The position numbers and the translations under genes are program-made. This document shows positions 1 through 12,988 of a DNA stretch of 64,000 nt, in pieces. This stretch comes from Rutidosis leptorrhynchoides (lineage: Eukaryota > Streptophyta > Magnoliopsida > Asterales > Asteraceae), in NCBI RefSeq assembly GCF_046630445.1, contig NC_092335.1, forward strand, positions 545,688,501 through 545,752,500, written 5' to 3'. The first letter of the stretch is position 1, and the number at the start of each line of letters is the position of its first letter. The notes below the pieces were generated by a model. The model made no database searches and had not been told where the DNA came from. It worked only from the letters and a program-made list of their open reading frames with translations.

Positions 1-1116
1 TTATACATATATAGAATTACAAGTTATAATATAATTGACATGTTATTATTATTACATTCATTAAAATGTATATTAATATTAGCATTTAAAATCAGTATTA
101 TTATTATCTGTTATTAAATGTTATTATTAATAAGAATTATTATTATTATAAATAATTATCATTTTTTAATATGTTGGTTATTAGAAAATGATAAAGTCCA
201 TTGTTTTTAACATCTATAATTTCTATTATTATTTATTATTAGTGTTTTTATCTTTATGATTAATAGGTTTATTAATTATTAATATTGATTTTACTTTATT
301 AATTCAGATAACTATAACTATACTGTTACATATACAGCTCGAACAAATTTAATATCACAATCAACTTTTTAATTTTTTCTTGTGTTCTATTCTACCCGTG
401 AAGATTGTTGTCGACATTTTTCTTGGCTACAAGACAAGCTGTTACTTAATTAAGTCTTCATCTTTACATCAACAATTAACAATTATATGTATTATAGCAA
501 CCAAATTAAACTGAAAACTATTAAAAACTGCTCGATACCTCTGTACCTTCTACTTTTTAACCAAATCACGAAATTGAACGATATTTAAAAATCCTTAAAT
601 GAGGTCTTGTTAGGAATTCTTCGTTCAAGCTATCTGCAAAATTTCAAAAACTAATTTGTTGTATCGAATACGAATTCATGAGTCAAAGTTTTAAATTCAA
701 AAGTCAACAGATTTGTTCTTGGTTAAATTCGAGTTGTATTTGATGTTTTGAGTTAAATTGATGGTTCCAGTAGTTTGTAAGATTGATTTGAAATACAATT
801 CGTGTTATAAACATTGTCCAAATCTTTCTCATTTACAAAATCAATTTCATTTTTTTAAAAACTTCGACGAACAGCAGGGGTGGGTTCTGTTTATTTTTTT
901 ATTTTTTTTTTCTTTTCTTTTCCTATCCTATTAATTCAATCAACTATCCATAAGTATTTAAATGCTTATGATGAATCAGTATATGTTTGGATTAAGTAAA
1001 TTGTGGTCTGGCTTCGTGTTCTATCGATTGGAGGTAGAAGAAGAATAGGTTAGAACACTGAATGGCTGAGTTAAATAAATAAATATGAGGTATAAATCAG
1101 ATAAAGAGTAACAGAG
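1..1116. other. AT-rich intergenic DNA, no gene seen
   Basis: Very AT-rich sequence with scattered short TTA runs and homopolymers. I see no open frame of useful length, no recognisable protein motif and no structural RNA. It is probably old intergenic DNA next to the microsatellites at 1227-1304 and 1671-1770. Confidence 0.6.
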
Positions 1117-1180
1117 GAATGGTTCAGCATGTATGGGAGTGAGCGGGAGGTCGCGGGTTCGAGTCCCGTCTCGGGCTTTT
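1117..1180 (+). repeat. tRNA-like SINE relic with A and B boxes
   Basis: An A-box-like stretch (TGGTTCAGCATG, 1120-1131) is followed 36 bp later by a perfect B box (GGTTCGAGTCC, 1156-1166). The B box lies inside a 5-bp T stem (GCGGG/CCCGT). A T-run follows directly, as at a Pol III stop. The flanks do not form a tRNA acceptor stem and I cannot draw a convincing anticodon arm. This therefore looks like the head of a tRNA-derived SINE or a tRNA relic, not a working tRNA gene. Confidence 0.45.
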
Positions 1181-1225
1181 CTTTTTAGAAGTTTTAAAAA
1201 GGGTATACACTCTTACTTTTAGTTC

Positions 1226-1226
<1 letters not shown>

Positions 1227-1304
<78 letters not shown>
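1227..1304. repeat. (ATT)n microsatellite
   Basis: Pure ATT trinucleotide array of about 78 bp, followed by a degenerate ATT-rich tail reaching past 1400. Confidence 0.95.
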
Positions 1305-1305
<1 letters not shown>

Positions 1306-1635
1306 TTATTATTGTTGTTATGTTGTAGTTATTAATATTATTAATTATTATTATTAATTAAGGTATTTACAAGTGTTATTAATGTTATTATTATTAATTT
1401 TATCATTTTAAGTATTATTAACATCTTTATGATTAATATTACGAAATTATGATATGGAAGCTTTAATCATTGGATTTGAAATTTAACACGAAGATTTTGA
1501 ATATAGAAATCTTAGAATATATATATTATTAAGAAAATGATACAAATTATTATTATTTTCATTTATGTTAATATTGGTACCATATCTATAATTATTAGTA
1601 ACATTATTAATATTATTAAGATCATCATTATTATA

Positions 1636-1667
<32 letters not shown>

Positions 1668-1670
1668 GCT

Positions 1671-2295
<625 letters not shown>

Positions 2296-3317
2296 AGGTT
2301 CGTGAATCCGAGGCCAACCCTGCATTGTTCAGTTGTTCAATATAGTCATATGTATTTTTACTACAAAATACATTAGGTGAGTTTCATTTGCTTCCCCTTT
2401 ACTCTTTACATTTGTGGGGCTGAGAATACATGCAAATGCTTTATTAACTGTTTTACAATAATTATATGCGTGAGTTTCATTTGCTCCCTTTTTAAATGCT
2501 TTTGCAATATATATATATTTTTGGGATTGAGAATACATGCGTTACTTTTATAACTATTTTACGAAATAGACACAAGTAATCAAAACTACATTATATGGTT
2601 GAATGATCAAAGCCGAATATGCCCCTTTTTATTAAGTCTGGTAATCTAAGAATTAAGGAACAGACACCCTAATTGACGCTAACTCTAAAGATAGATCTAT
2701 CGGGCCCAACAAGCCCCATCCAAAGTACCGGATGCTTTAGTACTTCAAAATTTATATCATGTCCGAAGGAGGATCCCGGAATGATGGGGATATTCTTATA
2801 TGCATATTGTGAATGTCGGTTATCAGGTGTTCAATCCATATGAATGATATTTTTGTCTCTATGCATGGGACATATGTTTATGAGAAATGAAAATATGAAA
2901 TCTTGTGGTCTATTAAAATTATGAAATGATTATTTATGTTAAACTAATAAACTCACCAATCTTTTGGTTGACACTTTAAAGCATGTTTATTCTCAGGTAT
3001 GAAAGAAATCTTCCGCTGTGCATTTGCTCATTTTAAAGATATTACTTGGAGTCATTCATGGCATATTTCAAAAGACGTTGCATTCGAGTCGTTGAGTTCA
3101 TCAAGATTATTATTAAGTCAATTATAGTTGTATATAGTATGAAATGGTATGCATGCCGTCAATCTTCTATAAAATGAAATTTTGTCTTTTAAAAACGAAT
3201 GTAATGTTTGAAAAATGTATCATATAGAGGTCAAGTACCTCGTGATGTAATCAACTATTGTGAATCGTTTATAATCGATGTGGACTTTGTCCGGATGGAT
3301 TAGGACGGGTCCTTTCA
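2296..3317 (+). mobile_element. LTR fragment of Ty3/gypsy type, mosaic of two families
   Basis: This is the 3' portion of an LTR in plus orientation, ending in TTTCA at 3317. The outer parts (2296-2590 and about 3190-3317) resemble the reverse complement of the Element 4 LTR (44452-45300). The middle (about 2600-2840) reads much closer to the LTR of Elements 2 and 3 (for example 22290-22540). A segment of roughly 100 bp starting with GTGAGTTTCATTTGC and ending near GAATACATGC is present twice in tandem (2378-2435 and 2471-2540). No matching internal region or second LTR is next to it, so it is a solo or truncated LTR of a third, related family. Confidence 0.75.
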
Positions 3318-4051
3318 GTGTCTTCATCTGAACCCTTTATATCTTTTCACCGACCCTATAAATACCCTGTATGTTCGTTTGATATTACTTTTTACATATC
3401 TTTATCTTTTACTTTGTATACGCTTTCATCATCCTCTCTATGCAACACACTTTTGAAGTTTTTAGGTCTTATCATTATCGCTTTAAGGTTAGTGACTTAT
3501 GTTCTTAACTTTTTAATAATTTGCCCCAAAATTTTACCAAGGTAGTGACTTCGAGTACTGTGGACGTGAATGATACAAAAGAAGTAGGCACAATTCGTAG
3601 TTAGATGACTTAAGAGAGGTTAGATTCATTACGAATAACCTTTAAAAACCTTGATAAATTTCATCATATGATCCCTTCCCTTTTTGACAAAGCCGATAGT
3701 CTTCCTGAAAAGAAAATTACTTTGTATGTGATACAAATAACTGTCGGTAATCTTCAAATTCCTATTTCTCCCTTTCCTTTAAAATGTTCTTGAGCATTAC
3801 AGTATTAGTTAAGTCAAATACAAACACACGTCTCCAAAAAATAATTCTTTTAGAGATGTACTTTAATTGTCATCAATAAACTCTCAAGGTGAAAATTTTT
3901 CATACCCTTTTACGCATTCGTTATATTAGCAAATGTTGATACACATTTGATTGTAAAATGGGAAAAGTCTTTGTTGGATATAAGGAGTATTCTCTTCATC
4001 TTAAAGATGTCTGATTCTTATATATGTTTATATATATTGTAGTTTTATTAT

Positions 4052-4054
<3 letters not shown>
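3318..4054. other. Unassigned intergenic DNA
   Basis: AT-rich sequence. A 75-codon open frame starts at 3318 directly at the LTR border, but it is hydrophobic, has no motif that I recognise and lacks any second copy in the window. I do not call it a gene. A TATAAATA-like motif lies near 3357. Confidence 0.4.

Positions 4055-4138
<84 letters not shown>
4055..4138. repeat. (TA)n microsatellite
   Basis: Uninterrupted TA dinucleotide array of about 82 bp. Confidence 0.95.
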
Positions 4139-4141
<3 letters not shown>

Positions 4142-4545
4142 CCCTATTATATTATATTATTAGATAACATTGAACTCGAATAATGTTTTAAATTTTCTTG
4201 CACATACTTTTCATATATTGGTCAATTTTTGTTTCAAAACTTATATATTTATATATTCTATAATATCATATATAATACATTTTTCGATTACATTACATCA
4301 TATTAATGTTTTAAATTTCATAGTATCTTTTATTTTAATTTTTCAGAAACCATTGAATGTTTAGTTCTAATGGTTACTTACATTTAAACATTTTATATTA
4401 CTTCTTTTTGTGATAACATTGTATATACATTCAATTGGAAATTGAATGAACAGTAAATGACAATCCAATTTCGGCCCAATTTTGACTTTAAATTTAAAAC
4501 GGCTTTTGTTTGTAAATAAATGCAAACGCTATGATAAATGTAGCA
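4139..4545. other. Unassigned intergenic DNA
   Basis: AT-rich sequence; a 64-codon open frame (4170-4364) is low-complexity hydrophobic and has no support. I see nothing else. Confidence 0.4.
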
Positions 4546-4549
4546 TACA

Positions 4550-4630
4550 CAATCACAGTTCAATGGTAAGAGCGCATGCTTTGTGAAGAGAAAGTCATGG
4601 GTTCGATTCCCACAAACTTTCTCCCACTTT
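4550..4630 (+). repeat. tRNA-like SINE relic with A and B boxes
   Basis: The A-box-like element CAGTTCAATGG (4556-4566) and an exact B box GGTTCGATTCC (4600-4610) are 44 bp apart. The B box is enclosed by a short T stem (TGGG/CCCA). A T-run suitable as a Pol III stop follows at about 4626. A GTG triplet sits in a TTGTGAA loop-like context, as in tRNA-His, but the anticodon stem does not pair. I therefore prefer a tRNA-derived SINE head or degenerate tRNA over a functional tRNA gene. Confidence 0.45.
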
Positions 4631-5247
4631 TTTTCTTTTTACTCTGTAATTTTTACCCACTAGCCCCTTATATATTAATTTTTTTTAAAATGACCCTTCA
4701 ACATTTTTAATTCTACTTCAATCTTTCTACTCTTAAACACATTTTGATTTTTCTATTTAAACCCTTTCAATTTTCATTGTTTTATTCTTTTCTCAACTTT
4801 TTTACAATATTTCTTTTATTGTATATTTTATTCTCCCTTTAAAACTTTTAAAAATTCTTCTCGCATTTTCTCAATTTCTACAATATTTTTATCGAACTTT
4901 TGACCCACTATTTCTTTAGAAGATACGTATAAAAGTGTTCGCTCAATCATTTTTTTAAATTTTCTTCCCTTTACAAATATTTTCCTGAGAGATATTATGA
5001 ATTGGATTGTGCTACTTTGAAATATAAAATGAGAATATAAGTAACGTAAACGAACTACTAAATAGGCATCAATGTATAACATGCTTGGTAGTACCATGTA
5101 TCATTAGTTTGTACAATATCGATAACGTAATATAAACAATGAATAATGAACAACGAACATAGAACTATGTACAAATGAAATTTTATGTGTATAACGAATA
5201 TATCATGTAACACGTCACTAAGAAAAAAACAACTCTTGATTGGTCAA
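4631..5247. other. Unassigned intergenic DNA
   Basis: AT-rich sequence with T-rich tracts. An 89-codon open frame on the minus strand (4828-5097) has no recognisable motif, no visible splice context and no second copy. I leave it unassigned. Confidence 0.4.
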
Positions 5248-5290
5248 CCGCGCTTCAGCCGCAGCGAAGCGCGGCTAACCACAAAACTAG
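5248..5290 (+). mobile_element. Candidate Helitron 3' terminus
   Basis: A GC-rich hairpin stands out in AT-rich DNA: arms CCGCGCTTC (5248-5256) and GAAGCGCGG (5266-5274) pair perfectly over 9 bp around a 9-nt loop. Twelve nucleotides later comes CTAG (5287-5290), followed by T. Helitrons end in a short hairpin about 10-12 nt before CTRR and insert between A and T, so all three 3' features are present. I could not identify a matching 5' TC end, so the extent of the element is unknown and chance is not excluded. Confidence 0.45.
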
Positions 5291-6122
5291 TTGTACTCAT
5301 TGAATATTTTAAATTTTACTGTACAATTTATTTGAACTTTTCATAGATTAATAAATATATTTTTTGTAAACATTACATACAGATTTAATTTAATATTATT
5401 TATATTTAAACGTTCTATACTATTTAAACATTCTCACTAAGCGAAAGTTTACCCTGTTATTGTTGATTCTTTTATAGGCTCGGGGAGGAGAAAATGATAA
5501 AGGTAAGCTTGTGGATTACATGGGATATATGAGCTAAAGACTTGTCTAGTTTATTCCATATTGGAGCTTTTGGAAATTTAGGATTTCCGATGGATCATTC
5601 TATAGATCATTCTATGATACCTTTCGTTTTGAGTCTAAGTCTTTATGTCGTGTCTACAATTTATGTTGATATGTTGGTCTTCATTGGATGTACTGCAAAC
5701 TTCTTATGAAAAATGTATTTTTGGTGAAAATCGAATTTGGATATGAGTTGACCCATGTTAGTTTTAAGGACTTGTAATAGGCCCGAAATGTGTCCTTAAG
5801 TAATTTGAGAGAGTTTCTGGCCAGTGGGGAATGAAGAACTTGAAAAACGTCAAAACGGATCAAGTGTTAAAATGATTAAAAAAAAAATGGAAAAATTGAT
5901 TTTTGATGGGTAAGCATTGTGCTCCCTGACTTTGAGAAATTTCTGTTGACAAGGGTGCACGTGCACACCTAGTGAAAATCGAATTTGGGAATGAAGAATT
6001 TGGGAAATGTTAGTGCACTCTGCGCACAAGGTGGTGCGCATTGTGCACATGTCAGATTTAAAAAATTGTCATTTTTGAGTGTAGTTGTTTTAGTTTGGGA
6101 TTAAGACTTTTGTCTAAGTGGT
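5291..6122. other. Unassigned sequence upstream of the LINE
   Basis: No gene is visible. The phrase GAAAATCGAATTTGG occurs twice (5727 and 5974), and GTGCAC/GCGCAC motifs cluster at 5955-6050. That suggests a partly internally repeated, decayed repeat of unknown class. The border with the LINE at about 6123 is inferred from the point where protein similarity begins. Confidence 0.4.
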
Positions 6123-7671
6123 GTGGGGGTGTTACAACAAGGTTTACAACAAGGTAGTTCGGGAGGTCAGCTCTTGATTTGGGATTCTAATAAGTTTGAG
6201 GCTCTGGATGTTATTAAGTTCGACTCTATAATTGGGGTTCGGGGTAAATGGAAGTTAGATGGAACGGTTTTGAACGTTTTCAACACTTATGGACCACATG
6301 ATGACAATAAAAAACAGAGACTATCTAGTTGTGTTAGTGACATTAGTGACGAAGCGTGTCTGTTTTGTGGCAATTTTAACGAGGTGAGATCAATAGATGA
6401 GAGATTAAACTGTGAATTCAATGAAGCTAGGTCGAAAAGATTCAACGAGTTTATTATGGGAAGCGGCTAGTTGGAAGTACCACTAGGGGGTAGGCTATTC
6501 ACACGTGTAAGCAATGACGGGTTAAAATTCAGTAAGCTGGATAGATTTCTTGTGTCAGGAACTCTACTGGATAATTGGAGGAACCTTTCGGCAATTGCAC
6601 TTGATAGAAAACACTTCGATCATTGTCCTATTATGTTATGTGATGTTGAAAAGAATTATGGTCCGAAACCCTTCAAAAATTTTGATGTTTGGTTCGACGA
6701 AGAAGATGTTGATCAGGTCGTGAGAAATGCATGGATGGAGACTGTTTCGAATAATTGGCGTAAAGATTGTTTTTTCATGAACAAACTTAGAAAGGTCAAA
6801 GAAGCATTAAAGGTTTGGAGTAATAAGAAGTTTGGCCAAATCGATGGGGAGATTGAAGTATTAAAAAGAATGGTTTAGAATTGAAGGTGGAACTAGGCGG
6901 TTTAGATGATGGCGAGAAGAAAACATGGATCGAGTCTCGAAAGTTGTGGTTAAAAAAGGAGGCAATTAAAACTAAGATGTTAAAACAAAAAGCAAGGGTT
7001 AGGTGGAAACTTGAAGGGGATGAGAACACGAAGTATTTTCACTCGATCATTAGAAAAAATAATAACAAAGGTAATATTAGAGGGTTGAACATTGGGGGTA
7101 CTTGGAATGAAAATCCGAATGATGTCACAAACGAAATTTTCAACCACTTTAAGCGTGTTTTTGAGGAATCTAATGTGGACAGGCCGAGTCTAGAAGACCT
7201 GAACTTATCCTGCATTTCGACAGCTAATTCGTGTGCCCTTGAGTTACCTTTCGACGAAAAAGAAATCCATTAGGCCATACTTGATTTTGGAAGTACAAAA
7301 GCCCCGGGGCTGAACGGTTTTAATTTGCACTTTTTCAAAAAATACTGGGATCTCATTAAAGCGGAGCTTATCGATGCCATTGTGTGATTTTGGGAAAAGG
7401 CGGAATTCTCTAAAGGGTGTAATGCATCTTTTGTCACGTTAACCAAAGAAAAACGTTACGATGAATCTTGGGGACTTTCGCCCGATTAGTCTCATTGGGA
7501 GTTTTTATAAGATAATTGCCAAACTTCTTTCGAATAGACTTAGAAAGGTTATCACATCTCTTGTCGGGCATGAACAAACCACATTCCTAAAAGGAAGGTT
7601 CATCTTGGATGGCGCTTTAGTTGTTAATGAGACTATAGACTTTTTGAAAGATAAAAAACTTAAAGGAGTCG
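6123..7671 (+). pseudogene. LINE ORF2, 5' part (endonuclease and start of RT), broken
   Basis: Encodes the C-terminal part of an APE-type endonuclease: an SGGQLLIWDSNKF-like start, then a CGNFNEVRSIDERLN motif (Asp of the usual DFNE is Asn here). A linker follows, and then the reverse transcriptase N-terminal region with NLGDFRPISLIGSFYKI, the typical plant LINE FRPISL motif. The frame is broken by a stop at 6468-6470, a frameshift near 6870-6890, stops at 7271-7273 and about 7387, and a second frameshift near 7440. The last residues, KGVV, are completed on the far side of Element 1. It is non-functional. Confidence 0.85.
7667..7671. repeat. Target-site duplication of Element 1, left copy (AGTCG)
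   Basis: AGTCG immediately before the first TG of Element 1. The identical AGTCG follows its last CA at 37533-37537. Five base pairs is the normal Ty3/gypsy duplication length. Confidence 0.95.
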
Positions 7672-10600
7672 TGTGATGCCCCGTACAAAACCATCGTGTA
7701 CGAATCATCAACAACAGGATCATTACAAGGTCAAACACTATATGCTATTTCAAAATACGTTTGCATTCATGATAAAAGGTGACGTCATAACGAACGTCAA
7801 GTGTTTTACAACCAAAGTATGCTTCTATGAACGGAAGCAAAGATAATAGTACGTGACACTTAGGTCGTTACAAATCATAGTTCAAAAGTATTAAAGTTTG
7901 AATGCAAGATAAAGTAGTTCATGCGGTAATAACACTAGAGCAGCGGGTGTCTACGACAAGACTAGTACACAGCGGAAGCAGCTAACCTTAAGCATCTGAG
8001 AAAAACATGCTTAAAAAAAGGGGCATATTCGATTTCAATAATTCAACCATAGAATGTAGTTTCACGTACTTGTGTCTATTTTGTAAATCATTTATAAAAC
8101 CTGCATGTATTCTCATCCCAAAAATATTAGATTTTAAAAGTGGGACTATAACTCACTTTTACAGATTTTTTACTTCGTCGGGAAGTAAGACTTGGCCACT
8201 GGTCGATTCACGAACCTATAACAAATATGTACATATATATCAAAGTATGTTCAAAATATATTTACAACACTTTTAATACATTTTGATGTTTTAAGTTTAT
8301 TAAGTCAGCTGTCCTCGTTAGTAACCTACAACTAGTTGTCCACAGTTAGATGTACAAAAATAAATCGATATATATTATCTTGAATCAATCCACGACCCAG
8401 TGTATACATATCTCAGTATTGATCACAACTCAAACTATATATATTTTGGAATCAACTTCAACCCTGTATAGCTAACTCCAACATTCACATATAGAGTGTC
8501 TATGGTTGTTCCGAAATATATATAGATGTGTCGACATGATAGGTCGAAACATTGTATACGTGTCTATGGTATCTCAAGATTACATAATATACAATACAAG
8601 TTGATTAAGTTATGGTTGGAATAGATTTGTTACCAATTTTCACGTAGCTAAAATGAGTAGTTTTTACCAATTTTGTTTTTGCTCGCCATTTCTTCGTTTC
8701 TAATCCGTTTTGAGTGATTTAAGCGGCCACAATTTCGTATTGAACTTGACTTTATGAAACTAAACAGAAAAGGTATAAGTTTATAGTCGGAAATACAAGT
8801 TACAAGTCGTTTTTGAAAGAGGTAGTCATTTTCGTCGAAAGAACGACATCTTGATGACTGTTTTTAAAAACATACTTTCACTTTGAGTTTAACTATGATT
8901 TTTGGATATGGTTTCATGTTCATAAGAAAAATCATTTTCCCAGAAGTATAGCTTTTAAATCAAAGTTTTTCATAGTTTTTAATTATCCAAACCAAAACAG
9001 CCCCCGGTTGTAACTACGACGGCGTAAATCCGGTTTTATGGTGTTTATCGTGTTTCCGGGTTTTAAATCATTAAGTTAGCATATCATATAGATATAGATC
9101 ATGTGTATAGTTGATTTTAAAAGTGTAGTTAGAAGGATTAATTTTATTTGCGAACAAGTTTAGAATTAACTAAACAATGTTCTAGTGATTACTAGTTTAC
9201 CACTTCGAATATGATAGCTTTTTATGTATGAATCGAATGATGTTATGAACATCATTACTACCTTAAGTTCCTTGGATAAACCTATAGGAAAAGAGAAAAA
9301 TGGATCTAGCTTCAACGGATCCTTGGATGGCTCGAAGTTCTTGAAGCAGAATCATGACACGAAAACAAGTTCAAGTAAGATCATCACTTGAAATAAGATT
9401 GTTATAGTTATAGAAATTGAACCAAAGTTTGAATATGATTATTACCTTGTATTAGAATGATAACCTACTGTAAGAAACAAAGATTTATTGAGGTTGGATG
9501 ATCACCTTACAAGATTGGAAGTGAGCTAGCAAACTTGAAAGTATTCTTGATTTTATGTAACTAGAACTTGTAGAATTTATGAAGAACACTTAGAACTTGA
9601 AGTTAGAACTTGAGAGAGATCAATTAGATGAAGAAAATTAAAGACTGAAAGCGTTTGTAGGTTTTTTTGGTCGTTGGTGTATGGATTAGATATAAAGGAT
9701 ATGTAATTTTGTTTTCATGTAAATAAGTCATGAATGATTACTCATATTTTTGTAATTTTATGAGATATTTCATGCTAGTTGCCAAATGATGGTTCCCACA
9801 TGTATTAGGTGACTCACATGGGCTGCTAAGAGCTGATCATTGGAGTGTATATACCAATAGTACATACATCTAAAATCTGTGTATTGTACGTGTACGAATA
9901 CGGGTGCATACGAGTAGAATTATTGATGAAACTGAACGAGGATGTAATTGTAAGCATTTTTGTTAAGTAGAAGTATTTTGATAAGTGTCTTGAAGTCTTT
10001 CAAAAGTGTATGAATAGATATTAAAACACTACATGTATATACATTTTAACTGAGTCGTTAAGTCATCGTTAGTCGTTACATGTAAGTGTTGTTTTGAGAC
10101 CTTTAGGTTAACGATCTTGTTAAATGTTGTTAACCCAAAGTTTATAATATCAAATGAGATTTTAAATTATTATATTATCATGATATTATGATATATTAAT
10201 ATATCTTAATATGATATATACATTTAAATGTCGTTACAACGATAATCGTTACATATATGTCTCGTTTCGAAATCCTTAAGTTAGTAGTCTTGTTTTTACT
10301 TATGTAGTTCATTGTTAATACACTTAATGATATATTTAATTATCATATTATCATGTTATATATAATATAACAATGTATTAATATGCTTCATATATATTTA
10401 GTAAGACGTGGTTATAACGATAATCGTTATATGTATCGTTTCGAGTTTCATACGTCAATAGTCTCCTTTTTAAGTATATAACTTATTGTTACTATTTTTA
10501 ATGAGATACTTGATGATCATTATATCATGTTAAACATATATATTTATTCATTTATGTATCATCATGTCATATACAACTTATAGCGTTCGTGAATCATTGG

Positions 10601-12952
10601 TCAAACTGGGTAATCAGACGTTTACAAAATTTCCGTTTCAATTAACCAAGTCTTAACAAGTTTGATTGCTTGATATGTTGGAAACATTTAATCATGTAAA
10701 TATAGTTTTCATTAAACATATAATCATAGAAAGGTTCGAAAAAGTTCGGGTCACTACACTCAACCTAAGTCAAATATCACTAAGTCAGTAAATCGTCCCA
10801 ATAGGTTTAAAAATATGTAAATAAGGTCTTAAGGGTCATCATCATTCATCATTAAACAAAAGGTGTAAAGTAAGTTTCGTTCATGAAAGAAGTTTAAAAC
10901 AAAGGCTGACTTCGGTCAGTCACCACGGCCTCAATACCTACTGAAATAAGGTGAGACCAGTGGCCATGGCTCCGTATATGAGTCCTTTAGTTGTGGTAAA
11001 AATTACAGAAGCAAACTCGTCTTCGTTTGACCGTGGCGACGGTCTAAGTGCGAGTAGGTCAGAATTTTTCAGCACAACGTTAAATGGACATAGTGACGAT
11101 CGGAGGGTCATAAATCCTAGACCGTAACTCGGATTAATACGAGTCCTATATGAAAATTATCTACTCGAACAGAGATATCTGAAAATCATCTTTACAGTAG
11201 CCCAGGTCGTACGGGTCAGACACAGAAACAGTAGAACAGTAGGGTCAGTAGGTTCCGGTGGTTCTTGGTGCTCGATGCTTATCATGGTTCTCATCCTTGA
11301 TGCATATAGCTTCAAGTGTACAACTCGTTGATGTGTTTGCATAATTTTCACCAAGGTTTGACCATCATAACCCAAGTGTAAGTCTAAGACATGAAGCACA
11401 ACTCACTTAAGTGTTGCAAGTGTTTTGATGAACTAAAGTTACATCAAAGTCTTAGATTCGACACATACATGAAATGTAAAAGTAAAATTAACCAAGTTTT
11501 GACTATTATGACACAAGTGTAGGTCTAAGACATGTAGCACAACTCACTTAAGAGTTGTATGAAGTTTGATGAACCAAAGTTACATCAAGGTCTTAGATCT
11601 AACACATACATGAACTTTAAAACTAATATTAAGTTACAACTTGAAAATAAACTTATAAAATCAAGATCTTAAGTTCTAGAACATAGTTCTTAGTTAGATC
11701 TTGAAGATCCTAGACCCAAAAGTCTAGATCTAATATAAGTGTACCAAGTTATAATTAAGAAAGCTTACTTACATGTTCTTGAACTTTCAAAGTTAACTTT
11801 AGTTCAAGAAAGTATGAGATCAAGACTAACTTGTAATACTTGACCATTTAAACTAACAAACATGAAATTAAAGTGCATAATATAAAGAAACAAGCTAAGT
11901 AAACAAGTAACTAGTTCATGGGTTTTTCATACTTTAAAGATTCAAACCAAAGTTTGATCTTTAAGAATGTAAACTTTAAGTTTACAAACATGACTTACAA
12001 GTAATGATTCTACAACCATGAACTTAAAATCTTTTGACATATTATATGTAGAACATAACTAGAAAGTTAGTTCTTGTATGTTCTTGCTAATACAAGATAA
12101 AAAGAAGAATCAAACTAAAGAGTTTGGTTCTTAACAATATGTAAGTAAATAACAACAACAAAGTTCAAGTAAATTAAACAACAACCAAGTACAAGTAACA
12201 AACAACAAGTGATGATGATATATGTGTTCATGGTCACGGTTTTGAACAAGAAAAGGAAAGGAGAAAAGCTCTTGTTACTTACAAGTATTAGAGAGAAAAT
12301 GAGAGGGAAAGATGAGAGAAAAAGTTGCAAGTAAATGTGTGTTTGGAATGAATGAAGTGTGAAGGGTATTAGTGAGTAAGTAATAAGAAAAAAAAATGAA
12401 GCAAAACACTCCCCAAGGATGCTTATGGCCGACGGCCTGCATCAACAAAGAGGGAAGGGATTAAACCACTAGTCACTAGCATGTAAAGCTTAAAAGGTTG
12501 GTTAATATGGGTGCTTACATGGGGAAGGTGTGCAAGTAATATGTAACAAGATTCTTTAAGTGTTAACTAACTAGTTCATTTCAAAAGTAATACTTACATG
12601 GAAGAGTGGGCTAGTTAGTCCATTTAAAATGTAGGGTGGGCTTATAAGTCCACTTATATTAATAAAAGCCCAAGTTTCAAGTAGTTAACAAGTTAATCCA
12701 ACTAAAGCCGAAGTAATTAACTAATAACTATAGTTAATCAAAATGATTAATAAAATTTAATCATGAACGTAAATAATACTTGAAAATATTATTCGTGCAA
12801 GTTTCGTGTGTCACAAAGACATTTTGGGCAATTAAAGTCAAGTACGGGCAATCATGGCAACATGTAAATGTAATAACATACATTTGTTTAATCACAAGTG
12901 TTAATAATAATAATTATTAATAATTAACGTTGGAAAATCCAGGGTCGTTACA
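7672..12952 (-). mobile_element. Element 1 left LTR (3' LTR), with a foreign LTR piece inside
   Basis: Begins TGTGATGCC at 7672 and ends CGTTACA at 12952. The native parts are 7672 to about 8012 and 10759-12952. Compared with the right LTR it lacks the segment equivalent to about 19272-19771; the truncated Element-2-family LTR is there instead. The region 10759-12952 is noncoding. Short open frames in it are LTR shadows and recur in the right copy. Confidence 0.9.
8013..10758 (-). mobile_element. Truncated LTR of the Element 2/3 family
   Basis: In the forward direction this follows the Element 3 left LTR from about its base 690 (53058) to its end (CACTACA at 10758). The first 690 bp of the LTR and its TGAAATG terminus are missing. 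The left join is a run of A residues (8012-8019) shared by both partners, TTAAAAA in Element 1 and ATAAAAAG in the LTR. That points to an illegitimate, microhomology-assisted deletion. It differs from Elements 2 and 3 more than they differ from each other (for example near 8665-8700), so it belongs to an older insertion or a separate subfamily. Confidence 0.87.
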
Positions 12953-12988
12953 TTACCCACCTGTTAAAGAAAATTCCGTCCCGAAATT
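12953..12988 (-). promoter_or_regulatory. Element 1 polypurine tract region
   Basis: On the minus strand, AAATTTCGGGACGGAATTTT and a CAGGTGGGTAA stretch lead directly into the TGTAACGACC start of the 3' LTR. This purine-rich stretch primes plus-strand DNA synthesis in Ty3/gypsy elements. The related Elements 2, 3 and 4 have a matching sequence at the same place. Confidence 0.8.

Noticed and set aside
1117-1180. Functional tRNA gene
   Set aside because: A and B boxes are present but acceptor and anticodon stems do not pair; a SINE or relic is more likely. The same holds for 4550-4630.
5411-5430. TCTATACTA motif as the 5' end of a Helitron
   Set aside because: It lies downstream of the candidate 3' end in the same orientation, so it cannot belong to that element, and no matching 3' end follows before the LINE.
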